Positions 45,346 through 56,020 of a stretch of DNA of 64,000 bases are shown here, one piece after another. How positions within the stretch are numbered: position 1 is the first letter of the stretch; each line of letters begins with the position of its first letter. The stretch covers positions 229,501-293,500 of the forward strand of contig NZ_JAUSVK010000001.1 in NCBI RefSeq assembly GCF_030814655.1. Reading direction: 5' to 3'. Source of the stretch: Labrys monachus (lineage in GTDB: Bacteria > Pseudomonadota > Alphaproteobacteria > Rhizobiales > Labraceae). The notes under the pieces were generated by a model that was not told the DNA's origin, ran no database searches, and saw only the letters and a list, made by a program, of their open reading frames with translations. Made by a program: the position numbers and the translations under genes.

Positions 45346-45414
45346 ATGGCTTGGACCATCTTCGTGTGTGCCGACGAGAGGCCGGGAGCCGATTCCCACG
45401 GCAGCGCCGAGTGA
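45346..45414 (+). CDS. 22-codon leader ORF overlapping the glpD start
   Basis: ATG at 45346 is preceded by a strong purine-rich site (GGGAAAAGGGAGAGCGAACG). The frame encodes MAWTIFVCADERPGADSHGS, then AE, and stops at TGA 45412-45414, whose A is the first base of the glpD ATG (TGATG). glpD itself has no convincing ribosome site, so ribosomes probably reach it by terminating on the leader. Too short for a structural role; a translational-coupling or attenuation leader is the likely function. Confidence 0.55.
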   Translation: MAWTIFVCADERPGADSHGSAE

Positions 45415-46961
45415 TGGCACGAATCCCCTCCGCCCAGCCAGTGCCGCCGGCCGACGGGCCCTTCGACGTCTTCGTCATCGGCGGCGGCGTCAATGGCTGC
45501 GGCATTGCCCGCGACGCCGTCGGGCGCGGTTATTCGGTGCATCTGGCCGAGATGGACGATCTCGCCAGCGGAACCTCCTCCAAGGCCACCAAGCTCATAC
45601 ATGGCGGCCTGCGCTATCTCGAATATTACGAGTTCCGCCTCGTGCGCGAGGCGCTGATGGAGCGCGAGGTGCTGTGGCGCAACGCCCCGCATCTCATCCA
45701 TCCCCTGCGCTTCGTGCTGCCCTTCTTCAAGGGGCTGCGGCCGGCCTGGATGCTGCGGCTCGGGCTGCTGCTCTACGATCACATCGGCGGGCGCCGGAGG
45801 CTGCCACCCACCCGCACGCTGGATCTGCGCGTCGACGCGGCGGGCGTGCCGCTGAAGCCGGTCTTCCGCAAAGCCTTCGAATATTCCGATTGCTGGGTCG
45901 ACGATGCGCGCTTCGTGGCCCTCAACGCCCGCGACGCCGCGGATCGCGGCGCCACCATCCGCACCCGCTGCAAGGTGGTTTCCGCCCGGCGCGACGGCGG
46001 CGTCTGGCGCCTCACCCTGCATGACCGGCTCAGCGGCGAGGACAACGAGGTCACCGCCAGCATGATCGTCAACGCGGCGGGGCCCTGGGTCGATTCGGTG
46101 ATGGAGGGGGTGCTCTCGCACAACGACCCCCATCGGGTCCGCCTGGTCCAGGGCAGCCATATCGTCGTGCCGCGCATGTATGAGCACGACCGCTGCTACA
46201 TCTTCCAGAACCCGGACGGGCGCATCATCTTCGCCATCCCCTATGAGGGCGCGTTCACCCTGATCGGCACCACCGACCAGGATTATCCGGGCGATCCGGC
46301 GAAGGTGGCCATCACGGCGCAGGAGACGGAGTATCTGTGCAAGGCGGCGAGCGAATATTTCCTCAAGCCGATCACGCCGGCCGACGTGGTGTGGACCTAT
46401 TCGGGCGTGCGCCCGCTCTATGACGACCACGCCTCGGAGGCCCAGGCCGCCACCCGCGACTACGTCATCAAGGACGAAGCGATCGGCGGCGTGCCGCTGG
46501 TCAATATCTTCGGCGGCAAGATCACCACCTATCGCCGCCTGTCGGAGGAGGTCCTCAGCCATGTCGAGCGCCATCTCGGCGCCCGCGGCGCTCCCTGGAC
46601 GGCGGATGCGCCCCTGCCGGGCGGCGACATGCCGGGCGCCGACCTCGAGGCCTTCATCAGCGACCTGAGGGCGCGCCGGCCCTTCCTGCCGCCGGCTCTG
46701 GCGCGCCGGCTGGCGGGGGCATACGGCACGCATGTCCATCGCCTTCTCGGCGATGCGCGCGCGCTCGCCGATCTCGGGCGCGATTTCGGCGCCGGCCTCA
46801 GCGCAGCGGAGATCGATTATCTGGTGGCGCAGGAATGGGCCGTCACCGCCGACGACATCCTGTGGCGCCGCTCCAAGCTCGGCCTGCATCTGCCGCCCTC
46901 CGCCGCCGCGGAGATCGACGCCTATCTCGCGGCGAGACGGGGCGCCCGTCCCGGGATATGA
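45414..46961 (+). CDS. glpD: Aerobic glycerol-3-phosphate dehydrogenase
   Basis: 515 residues. FAD-binding GxGxxG in [20 protein letters not shown] (~18-37), [20 protein letters not shown], and the substrate/FAD loop [17 protein letters not shown]-terminal DAO_C domain ([35 protein letters not shown]) completes it. It oxidises glycerol-3-phosphate to DHAP at the membrane and passes electrons to quinone. The start ATG overlaps the leader ORF stop. It is followed by glpK after 82 nt. Confidence 0.94.
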   Translation: MARIPSAQPVPPADGPFDVFVIGGGVNGCGIARDAVGRGYSVHLAEMDDLASGTSSKATKLIHGGLRYLEYYEFRLVREALMEREVLWRNAPHLIHPLRFVLPFFKGLRPAWMLRLGLLLYDHIGGRRRLPPTRTLDLRVDAAGVPLKPVFRKAFEYSDCWVDDARFVALNARDAADRGATIRTRCKVVSARRDGGVWRLTLHDRLSGEDNEVTASMIVNAAGPWVDSVMEGVLSHNDPHRVRLVQGSHIVVPRMYEHDRCYIFQNPDGRIIFAIPYEGAFTLIGTTDQDYPGDPAKVAITAQETEYLCKAASEYFLKPITPADVVWTYSGVRPLYDDHASEAQAATRDYVIKDEAIGGVPLVNIFGGKITTYRRLSEEVLSHVERHLGARGAPWTADAPLPGGDMPGADLEAFISDLRARRPFLPPALARRLAGAYGTHVHRLLGDARALADLGRDFGAGLSAAEIDYLVAQEWAVTADDILWRRSKLGLHLPPSAAAEIDAYLAARRGARPGI

Positions 46962-47043
46962 ACCGCCGCGGACGGCGCCGGCCGTCCGCGCGACCCGATG
47001 GAAGGGCCGCGGCGCCCCACGACAAGAAAAGCAGAGGAAACCC

Positions 47044-48540
<1,497 letters not shown>

Positions 48541-48587
48541 CCGGGGCCGCGGCCCCTGTGCCCCGAAATAACAGGAAGAGGCGCAAC

Positions 48588-48682
48588 TTTGTCATTCGGC
48601 TTTGTCCCAGGTATCCAGGCTTCGTCCGGAACCAGGGCAAACGGGCCGGCTGGATTGCCGGGACGCGCTCGGCAATGACAAA
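48588..48682. repeat. Intergenic palindromic element with TTTGTCATT ends
   Basis: A ~95-bp element bounded by TTTGTCATT and AATGACAAA (9-bp perfect inverted ends). An inner dyad GATTGCCGGGACGCGCTCGG, then CAATGAC, resembles the extragenic palindromes common in Hyphomicrobiales (TGGATTGCCGGGTCAAGCCC type). It lies between the convergent glpK and oxidoreductase genes. A GC-rich palindrome GGGGCCGCGGCCCC just after glpK (48544-48557) could serve as a terminator stem but has no T-run. Confidence 0.5.
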
Positions 48683-48752
48683 TCCCGAGCCTTGTCCTGG
48701 CGCATAGGGGGCCGCGGCCTCTTGCGCAAGGAACCCTCCGGGCGCGTCCGGC

Positions 48753-50777
48753 CTACAGGTTCTGGCACAGTCGCAGGGCGTCCAGGATCGCGGCATGGAT
48801 GTCGCGCGAGGAGACGGCGTCGCCGATACGGTGGACTTCGTATCGGCCCTCGGGGTTGAGCGGCAGGTTCTGCCTTCGTCCGGCGATGAAGGCGTCGATA
48901 TCGGTGACGCCCTCGTTCCGGGAAGCGCTGCGCATGTCGAGATAGAGCTCGTCCATCGGGATCGTGCCGGCTTCGACGATGATGGTGTCGCAGACGATGG
49001 CCTCCTCGGCGTCGCTGTATTCGTTGACGAAGATCGCCTCGAGCCGGTTCCCGCTGCGGGCGATGCGGCGCAGGCGGCGATCCGGATGCATCGGCGTGCC
49101 CGCCTTGTAGAGTTCGCGCATGATGAAGGGACGGTCGAGATAGCTCGCCTCCTGCGCGACGAAATGGTCCGGCGTGACATAGACGAGGCTGGCGCCCTGG
49201 CGGGCCAGCATCTCCGCGGCGGCCGCGCCGGTGATGTTGCCGGTGCCGTCATAGAACAGGATGGTGCCCTGGGCGGCCTTCGGGGCTTCCAGCAGGTCCC
49301 AGACGGTCTGGGCGAGCGCCGCTCCGGGAATCTCGTCCTCCATCCGGTCCGGCACGCCGCCGGTGGCGATGATGACGACATCAGGCTCTTGGGCGGCGAC
49401 CGTCGCCGCGTCGGCATAGGTGTTGTAGCGGAAGGTCACGCCCAGCCGCTCGGCCTCGGCGAGACGCCAGTCGACGATGCCGATGAGATCCCGTCGCAGG
49501 GGCATGCGGCTGGCCAGCAGCACCTGGCCGCCCGCCTTCGAGGCGGCCTCGAACAGGATGACCTCGTGCCCCCGTTCCGCACAGACGCGGGCCGCCTCCA
49601 GGCCGCCGGGGCCGGCGCCGACGATGACGACGCGCCGGCGCGCCGCCGCCGGCACGATGCGGTGGGGCAGGGTCCTTTCATTGCCGATCGAAGGGTTGTG
49701 GATGCAGCGCCGCTGCCAGGAGCAATAGGTGGCGCCCACGCAGGGTCGGATGCGCTCCTCCTCGCCCCGCTCGATCTTCTCGACGATATGCGGATCGGCG
49801 ATGTGGGCCCTGGTCATGCCGACGAGGTCGACGATGCCGTTCTGGATCGCATAGCGGGCGGTGGCAAGGTCGTTGATGCGGGCGGCATGGAAGACCGGCC
49901 GGGTCAGGTTCTGGTTGAAGGCGGCGACGGCCGCCAATTGGGGCGACAAGCCCACATGCATGCCCGGCATGTAATGGGCGAGGCCGACCTCGGTATCGAT
50001 CCGCCCATAGGTGAGGTTGAAGAAATCGATCAGGCCCGAGCGGTCGTGCAGCCTGGCGATCTCGGCATAGTCCTCGTCCCTTAGGCCGTCCTCCCGGCCT
50101 TCGCCCACCGCCATGCGGATGCCGACGAGGAAATCGTCGCCGACCCTGCGGCGGATTTCCTCCAGCACCATCAGCCCGAAGCGGCAGCGATTGTCGAGCG
50201 AGCCGCCGAACTCGTCGCTGCGCCGGTTGACGAGGGGAGACCAGAACTGCCCGATCAGGTGGCCGTGGACATGGACCTCGACGCCGTCCAGCCCGCCTTC
50301 GCGGCAACGCCGGGCGGCGTCACCGAATTCGGTGACGATCCGCCGGATGTCGTGGCGGTCGATTTCCTTGGTGAAGCCGCGATGCGAGGGTTCCCGATAG
50401 CGGGACGGCGCCACCGTCGGCAGCCAATTGTCGGCGCGCCAGTGGCTGCGGCCGCCGAGATGGGTGATCTGGCACATGAGCGCGGTGCCGTGGCGGTGGA
50501 TCCTGTCGGCGAATTCGCGGAAATGGGGCACGATGTCGTCATTGCCGACATAGAGCTGGCCGAACACCGAGCCCGAATCCGTGGAGACGTTGGACGACCC
50601 GCCGAACATCGTGAGGCCGATGCCGCCCTTCGCCTTCTCCTCGTGATAGAGCTGGTAGCGTTCCCTTGGCTTGGCATCCTCGCCGTAGCTGATGGCGTGG
50701 CTGGTGCTCATGACCCGGTTCTTCAGGGTCAGATGCCTGATCGTCAGGGGCTGGAGCAACGGATCGTTGGATGGCAT
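48753..50777 (-). CDS. Old-yellow-enzyme/FAD-NAD oxidoreductase, N-methyl-demethylase type
   Basis: 674 residues from ATG 50777. The N-terminal TIM barrel of the OYE family (LLQPLTIRHLTLKNRVMSTS; GVEVHVHGHLIGQFWSPLVN, then RRSDEFGG) is followed by an Fe-S-type Cys segment (RPCVGATYC...RRCIHNP). A FAD/NAD domain (RRVVIVGAGPGGLEAARVCA) completes it. The GATYC form resembles enzymes annotated as dimethylglycine or N-methylproline demethylases; 2,4-dienoyl-CoA reductase and trimethylamine dehydrogenase are relatives. Last gene of the TetR-aminotransferase-cyclodeaminase operon, which favours an N-methylated amino acid or betaine as substrate (inference). Confidence 0.78.
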   Translation of the reverse strand: MPSNDPLLQPLTIRHLTLKNRVMSTSHAISYGEDAKPRERYQLYHEEKAKGGIGLTMFGGSSNVSTDSGSVFGQLYVGNDDIVPHFREFADRIHRHGTALMCQITHLGGRSHWRADNWLPTVAPSRYREPSHRGFTKEIDRHDIRRIVTEFGDAARRCREGGLDGVEVHVHGHLIGQFWSPLVNRRSDEFGGSLDNRCRFGLMVLEEIRRRVGDDFLVGIRMAVGEGREDGLRDEDYAEIARLHDRSGLIDFFNLTYGRIDTEVGLAHYMPGMHVGLSPQLAAVAAFNQNLTRPVFHAARINDLATARYAIQNGIVDLVGMTRAHIADPHIVEKIERGEEERIRPCVGATYCSWQRRCIHNPSIGNERTLPHRIVPAAARRRVVIVGAGPGGLEAARVCAERGHEVILFEAASKAGGQVLLASRMPLRRDLIGIVDWRLAEAERLGVTFRYNTYADAATVAAQEPDVVIIATGGVPDRMEDEIPGAALAQTVWDLLEAPKAAQGTILFYDGTGNITGAAAAEMLARQGASLVYVTPDHFVAQEASYLDRPFIMRELYKAGTPMHPDRRLRRIARSGNRLEAIFVNEYSDAEEAIVCDTIIVEAGTIPMDELYLDMRSASRNEGVTDIDAFIAGRRQNLPLNPEGRYEVHRIGDAVSSRDIHAAILDALRLCQNL

Positions 50778-50830
50778 CTTCTGCTCTCCGGGGGAACGGC
50801 GGCCATGCTTGGCGGGGAGCGGGGGCGGCG

Positions 50831-51778
50831 TCACGGCGCCGTGACGATCCCGGCGCGCCTCGCGAGATGGCGGGCGGTGAAGAGATCCAGGTGGCCGCCG
50901 CCAGCGTTCTTGAACAGCGTGATCTCATCGGGCCCCGCCCGGCCGGGGGCATCGCCGGCGCACAGGGAGAACAGGTCGCCCCGGATGTCCTCGATACGCA
51001 GGAGGCCCTGGTCCAGCGGTTGGCGGATATCGCCGCAATCCCCGCTCAAGGCCTTGCTGTCGACATAGATGGAACTGCGCCGGATGGCGTCGTCGTCCGC
51101 TTCCCGCATGCCGGGATGCCAGCCGCCGATCAGGTCGACATGGGCGCCGGGCTTCAGCAGCCCGCCGCGCACCAGGGGAGAGGCCGTCATCGTGGCGCAG
51201 GAGACGATGTCCGCTTCGCCGAGGGCCGCATCGAGATCGGCGACGGCCGCGACGGCGACACCCGCGATGCTCAAGCGCGCCGCCAGCTGTTCGGCGCGCG
51301 CCGCCGTCCGGTTCCAGATCGCGATGCGGCGCAGGCCGGGGCGGACGGCGAGGAAGGCGGCGATGACGTGCGGGGCCAGGGCGCCGGCCCCGATCATCAG
51401 CATGGTTTCCGCGTCCGGGCGGGCCAGGAGGTCGGCCCCCAGCGCCGAGTCCGCCGCCGTCTTGCGCAGCGTCAGCGCGGTGCCGTCGGCAATCAGGATC
51501 GGTGCGCCGGTCCTGCCGTCGAAAGCGGCATAGAGGCCTTGGATCGACGGCAGATGCTCGTTTTCCGGAAAGCTCGTGGCCAGCTTGATGCCGAGCATGT
51601 CGCCGGCCTGCCAGGCGGGCAAGGCGAGGAAATGCCGCGCGACGGCGGGCTGCCCGGGATCGGACAGGCAGATCTCGCCCGTCTCGGGCATGGCGCCCCG
51701 GTGCGCCCGGCGCAAGGCTTCGACCAGGCCCTCATAGTCGAGGAGGCGGTGGACGGCGTCGGCATCGATCATCTGCAT
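50831..51778 (-). CDS. Ornithine cyclodeaminase/mu-crystallin family protein
   Basis: 315 residues. NAD-binding part MLMIGAGALAPHVIAAFLAV (~124-143), and family segments FPENEHLPSIQGLYAAFDGR, TALTLRKTAADSALGADLLA and CATMTASPLVRGGLLKPGAH. Members include ornithine cyclodeaminase, alanine dehydrogenase, and ketimine or pyrroline reductases. In this operon an imine reductase or amino-acid deaminase acting beside the flavin demethylase is plausible. 53 nt before the OYE gene start and 43 nt after the aminotransferase stop. Confidence 0.8.
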   Translation of the reverse strand: MQMIDADAVHRLLDYEGLVEALRRAHRGAMPETGEICLSDPGQPAVARHFLALPAWQAGDMLGIKLATSFPENEHLPSIQGLYAAFDGRTGAPILIADGTALTLRKTAADSALGADLLARPDAETMLMIGAGALAPHVIAAFLAVRPGLRRIAIWNRTAARAEQLAARLSIAGVAVAAVADLDAALGEADIVSCATMTASPLVRGGLLKPGAHVDLIGGWHPGMREADDDAIRRSSIYVDSKALSGDCGDIRQPLDQGLLRIEDIRGDLFSLCAGDAPGRAGPDEITLFKNAGGGHLDLFTARHLARRAGIVTAP

Positions 51779-51821
51779 GGGACATCCCTCGGAATGGCGG
51801 CCGGCGCGATCCTGCCTGCCG

Positions 51822-53222
51822 TCAGGACCAGCGGCCTTCGGCCCTCAGCTCGTCCTGGGTAAGCACGATGCTGCGGCGCAGGATGGCGATCAGGCTGTCG
51901 ATCTCGGCCTTGGTGATCACCAGCGGCGGCGAGAGAACGCACATATTGCCGATCGGCCTGACGATCAGGCCGAGCTCGTAGCAATGATGGTCGATCCTTC
52001 GGCTGACCTCCTTGTCGAAGTCGGTCGCCTCCGGCGCGGCGGGGTCGGTCACGCATTCGACGCAGGCGACCAGCCCGGTGCCGCGGGTGTCGCCGACGAG
52101 CGGCAGCTGCTTCAGGCTCCGGATCTGCTCCTGGAAATAGGGGGCGATGTCGCGGACATGGGCCAGGATGCCGTCGCGCTCGATCACCTCGATATTGGCC
52201 AGCGCCGCGGCGCAGCTGACGGGATGCCCGCTATAGGTGTAGCCGTTGGTGTAGAAGCTGCCCTTGGCATTCTCCCCGCTCACCCGCGCCAGCACGGCAT
52301 CCGAGAGCGCGAAGCCGCCGAGCGGTACGTAGCCCGACGTCACGCCCTTGGCGAAGGTGATGATGTCGGGCGTGATGCCGAACACCGCCTCGGAGGCGAA
52401 CCAGTGGCCGCAGCGGCCGAAGCCGGTCACGACCTCGTCGGAGATATAGAGGATGTCGTGGCGGCGGCAGATGTCGAGGATGCGCCGATGATAGCCCTCG
52501 GGGGGGATGAGGATGCCGCCCGACGCCAGCAGCGGCTCGGCCAGGAACGCGCCGATCCGGTCGGGGCCGATGGCGGCGACCCTGTCCTCGAACTCGCCGA
52601 TGAGGAATTCGAGGAAATCGGCCTCGGTCATGCCCTTGGGGCGCCGGTAGACGTTGGGCGCCGACAGGAAGGAGACCGTATCGAGGGCGAGGTCGAAATT
52701 GGGACGGTTGCCGGCCCGTCCCGAGCAGGCGGCCGTCAGATGGGTGCTGCCGTGATAGCCGTCGATGCGGCAGAGAATGGTCTTCTTGTCGGGACGTCCG
52801 AGCACGTTGTTGTAGAACTGCACGAAGCGGAGGGCGGAATCGACCGCCGACGAGCCGCCGGTGGTGAAGAAGACGTGGTCGAGGTCGCCCGGCGTGAGGC
52901 TGGCGATGCGGGCGGCGAGTTCCGCCGACGGGCCGTTCACCGAATACCAGGGGGAATTGTAGGACAGGCGCAGCGCCTGCGCCGAAATGGCGTCGGCGAT
53001 CTCGCGCCGATTATAGCCGATCTGGGTGCACCACATGCCGGCCGGCCCGTCGAGCAGCCGGCGGCCCTGCGCATTGGTGACGTAGACGCCGTCTCCCGTG
53101 GTCAGCATGGGGCGCGTCACCGTGCCGAGCTTGGCCATTTCCTCGGCGGGGCTGATCAGATGTTCGCGCGCCGCCTCGACCAGTTCGGCGGCGTTCCACT
53201 GCGATCCAACGTCGTTGGGCAT
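51822..53222 (-). CDS. Class III PLP-dependent aminotransferase
   Basis: 466 residues. DGVYVTNAQGRRLLDGPAGM, HVFFTTGGSSAVDSALRFVQ, DGYHGSTHLTAACSG, LYISDEVVTGFGRCGHWF and the PLP lysine in ITFAKGVTSGYVPLGG show a complete omega-amino-acid:pyruvate/4-aminobutyrate-type transaminase. It removes terminal amino groups, usually with pyruvate as acceptor. It starts 6 nt after the TetR gene stop, so it is in the same operon. Confidence 0.88.
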   Translation of the reverse strand: MPNDVGSQWNAAELVEAAREHLISPAEEMAKLGTVTRPMLTTGDGVYVTNAQGRRLLDGPAGMWCTQIGYNRREIADAISAQALRLSYNSPWYSVNGPSAELAARIASLTPGDLDHVFFTTGGSSAVDSALRFVQFYNNVLGRPDKKTILCRIDGYHGSTHLTAACSGRAGNRPNFDLALDTVSFLSAPNVYRRPKGMTEADFLEFLIGEFEDRVAAIGPDRIGAFLAEPLLASGGILIPPEGYHRRILDICRRHDILYISDEVVTGFGRCGHWFASEAVFGITPDIITFAKGVTSGYVPLGGFALSDAVLARVSGENAKGSFYTNGYTYSGHPVSCAAALANIEVIERDGILAHVRDIAPYFQEQIRSLKQLPLVGDTRGTGLVACVECVTDPAAPEATDFDKEVSRRIDHHCYELGLIVRPIGNMCVLSPPLVITKAEIDSLIAILRRSIVLTQDELRAEGRWS

Positions 53223-53228
53223 TCCAAG

Positions 53229-53996
53229 CTACTCCTGTGAGGTTCCGGCACGTGCGCTGGTCGGTTCGGTCTTGGGTTTCGGGGCTCCGGCCGTCTTGCG
53301 CGGCGATCCGGCCTTGGACGGCCGCTCGTCGCCGGGTGGGCGCCGGGTCCCCTTCGGCGGGGGCAGGGTGCGGAATTCCTCGGGGAAGAACCGGGCGAGA
53401 TAGGCGTTGCACAATTGGCGGTCGCGCTCGCGGTCCGCCGGGCTGATCTCGCCCGTCACATGGTTGTAGATCCAGCAGCCGTCGCTGATCGCGTAGAAGC
53501 CCCGGGCGATCATCTCGGCGGGAAGCCCGATGTCGCGGCCGGCGGCCAGTTCGGTGACGAGGTCCGTCAATCGTTGCAGCGAGCGGCGCTTGAGCTCGCC
53601 GCATCGGGCCCGATAGGCGGGAACCCGCGAGGTCTCGGCCCAGAACGCCGTCCATACCGCCATGTTCTTGGGCGTGGCGACGCGGCGGTCGAAATCGATG
53701 TCGATGACGGCGCGCAGGCGATCGGCCGGCGTGGACGCCGTATCGGCCATCATCCGCTGCCAATAGGCTTCATATTCCTGCTCGAGCATGTCGAGCGCGG
53801 CGAGCAGCAGGCGCTCCTTCGTCTTGAAATAGAAATTCACCACGCCGTAGCTGCAGCCCACCTCGACCGCGATGTCGTTGATGGTGATGCCCGACAGGCC
53901 CTTGCGGGCGATCACCGACAAGGTCCCCTTCAGCAGTTCCTGGCGCCGTTCCGCTGCGTGGTTCAGCTTGTCGGCGCTCTCTTTCGCATAAGCCAT
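53229..53996 (-). CDS. TetR-family regulator, BetI-like
   Basis: 255 residues from ATG 53996 (GAGGAC upstream). HTH region RRQELLKGTLSVIARKGLSG, then DIAVEVGCSYGVVNFYFKTK, close in style to BetI-type TetR proteins. The C-terminal ~45 residues are an unusual Pro/Lys/Arg-rich tail (PPPKGTRRPPGDERPSKAGS and on) not needed for the TetR fold. It heads the operon and faces the oligopeptide-type ABC genes across a gap with two dyads, so it probably controls both directions. Confidence 0.85.
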   Translation of the reverse strand: MAYAKESADKLNHAAERRQELLKGTLSVIARKGLSGITINDIAVEVGCSYGVVNFYFKTKERLLLAALDMLEQEYEAYWQRMMADTASTPADRLRAVIDIDFDRRVATPKNMAVWTAFWAETSRVPAYRARCGELKRRSLQRLTDLVTELAAGRDIGLPAEMIARGFYAISDGCWIYNHVTGEISPADRERDRQLCNAYLARFFPEEFRTLPPPKGTRRPPGDERPSKAGSPRKTAGAPKPKTEPTSARAGTSQE

Positions 53997-54077
53997 TGCT
54001 GTCCTCGAGCCCCTTCGTTCCGCTCGGATCCTACGCCCCGCCGGCGGTTCCATCCATCGACCTTGCCGCAAATATGT

Positions 54078-54116
54078 TTGATTAGTCAATCAAAATGCAT
54101 TGACTGAGTAATCAAT
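54078..54116. promoter_or_regulatory. Tandem dyads, likely TetR operators
   Basis: Two neighbouring imperfect palindromes, TTGATTAGTCAATCAA (54078-54093) and ATTGACTGAGTAATCAAT (54099-54116), share TTGA/TCAA arms. They lie 82-120 nt before the TetR start and ~220 nt before the binding-protein start. Spacing of about 22 nt centre to centre puts them on the same DNA face, suiting two TetR dimers. Confidence 0.65.
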
Positions 54117-54333
54117 GTGATCCTAGGTTCATCGCATAAGGGCTCGATTTTCCGGAGTCTCGCATTCGGTGGCGCCGTTCGTCGCCGATGTGTGACGGGT
54201 GTCCTGATGGCGAAGAACAGGCGTGCAACGGCGGCAAAGCCGCGTTCCCGGGGGGCGGTCCGGCACGGGCCCCGACCGGTAGCCCTGCGCGCATCCAGAG
54301 ATCAGCGTCGACAATAACCATAAGGGGAACGAC

Positions 54334-55929
54334 ATGACGAAGACCGACGATCAAATGCCCGAAGGGGGCAAGCCCGGCCTTTCCCGCCGCCGGTTCATGG
54401 AGTGCGCGGCGGCGCTCGGCCTGGCGGCGCCCTTCGCGGCGAGCTTCCTGGGCGCCGGCCCGGCCCGTGCCGAGCCCAAGCAGGGCGGCACGGCCCGCTT
54501 CGCCATCAACGACGGCACCCAGACCGACTCCTACAACCCGGCGAGCTGGCTGACGTCGTTCGCGCAGGCCGCCTTCGGCGGAACCCTTTGCAACGGATTG
54601 ACCGAGATCGCCGTCGACGGTTCGGTGAAGCCCGACCTGGCGGAGAGCTATTCGGCCAGCCCCGATCTCAAGACCTGGACGTTCAAGCTGCGGCCGGGCC
54701 TGGCGTTTCACGACGGCCGCGCCGTCACCGCGACGGACGTCATCGAGTCCTTCCGCCACCATATGGGGCCGAAATCGACATCGGCCGCCAAGGCCCTGGT
54801 CGATGCCATCGCCGACATCAAGGCGGACGGCGCCGGGACGGTGGTCTTCACGCTGAGCGGGGGCAATGCGGACTTCCCCTTCCTCGTCTCGGACAACCAC
54901 CTCGCCATCATGCCGGCAAAGGCCGGCGGCGGCATCGAGTGGGAGAAGGGCATCGCGACCGGCCCGTTCAAGATCGTCGATTTCCAGCCCGGCATCTCGC
55001 TGAAGATGACGCGCAATCCGAAATACCACAAACCGGGCCTGCCCTATTTCGATGCGGTCGAGTTCGTCAGCATCATCGACGTGGCGGCGCGCACCAATGC
55101 GCTCGTCACCGGCGAGATCGACTATATGGTCGATGCCGACATCAAGACGCTGACCATGCTGGAGCGCAATCCGGCGGTGGAGATCTCGAAGGTCGCCGGG
55201 GTCCGGCACTTCACCTTCGACATGAACACGAAGGTCGCCCCCTTCGACAACGCCGATTTCCGCATGGCGATGAAATATGCCATCGACCGCGAGGAGATCC
55301 TCGCCAAGGCCTTCCTCGGCAATGCGAGGGTCGCCAACGACAATCCGGTGGCGGCGCAGATCAAGTTCGCCGTCGATCCCAAGCCCGCCCATGCCTATGA
55401 CGTCGAGAAGGCCAAGTCCTATCTCGCGGCGTCGGGCCTGAAGGACGTGACGGTCGACCTGTCGGTCGCCGACACCGCCTTTCCCGGCGCCGTCGACGCC
55501 GCCCTGCTGTTCAAGGAGCAGGCGGCCAAGGCCGGCATCACCATCAACGTGATCCGCGAAGCGGACGACGGCTATTGGGACAATATCTGGCAGCACAAGC
55601 CCTTCGTCGGCACGGACTGGCTGGGCAAGCCCACCATCGATTCCCTGTTCACCACGGTCTATGCCAGCGACGGCCCCTGGAACGATACCGGCTGGGCCAA
55701 TGCCCATTTCGATGATCTGCTCAAGACGGCCAGGGGCGAGGCCGACGAGGCCAAGCGTGCCTCGATGTATGCCGAGATGCAGCAGATGATCCATGACGAA
55801 GGCGGGGCGATCGTCATCGTCTATGCCTATTTCATCGATGCCCTGTCCCGGAAGATCGGCCATGGGCCGATCGGAAACATGCTTCAATGCGACAATTTCC
55901 GCATGGCGGAGCGGTGGTGGACGGCCTGA
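54334..55929 (+). CDS. Oligopeptide/dipeptide-type ABC substrate-binding protein
   Basis: 531 residues. Tat signal SRRRFMECAAALGLAAPFAA with cleavage near PARA. SBP_bac_5 landmarks: GTLCNGLTEIAVDGSVKPDL, LKTWTFKLRPGLAFHDGRAV, ATGPFKIVDFQPGISLKMTR and FRMAMKYAIDREEIL. First gene of a four-gene importer operon. The regulatory and metabolic neighbours suggest small N-containing solutes rather than true peptides. Confidence 0.88.
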   Translation: MTKTDDQMPEGGKPGLSRRRFMECAAALGLAAPFAASFLGAGPARAEPKQGGTARFAINDGTQTDSYNPASWLTSFAQAAFGGTLCNGLTEIAVDGSVKPDLAESYSASPDLKTWTFKLRPGLAFHDGRAVTATDVIESFRHHMGPKSTSAAKALVDAIADIKADGAGTVVFTLSGGNADFPFLVSDNHLAIMPAKAGGGIEWEKGIATGPFKIVDFQPGISLKMTRNPKYHKPGLPYFDAVEFVSIIDVAARTNALVTGEIDYMVDADIKTLTMLERNPAVEISKVAGVRHFTFDMNTKVAPFDNADFRMAMKYAIDREEILAKAFLGNARVANDNPVAAQIKFAVDPKPAHAYDVEKAKSYLAASGLKDVTVDLSVADTAFPGAVDAALLFKEQAAKAGITINVIREADDGYWDNIWQHKPFVGTDWLGKPTIDSLFTTVYASDGPWNDTGWANAHFDDLLKTARGEADEAKRASMYAEMQQMIHDEGGAIVIVYAYFIDALSRKIGHGPIGNMLQCDNFRMAERWWTA

Positions 55930-56020
55930 GAGCCGCGACACCGCCGACCGTCCACAAAGGGGCCCGCCGCCGCGTCCGGCGGGCACCGCCTGGCAAGGAT
56001 ATCGACTGTTGCTGGCTGCC

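Noticed and set aside
48542-48557. GGGGCCGCGGCCCC as a terminator of glpK
   Set aside because: It is a perfect palindrome but leaves no loop and has no T-run; mentioned only as a possibility.
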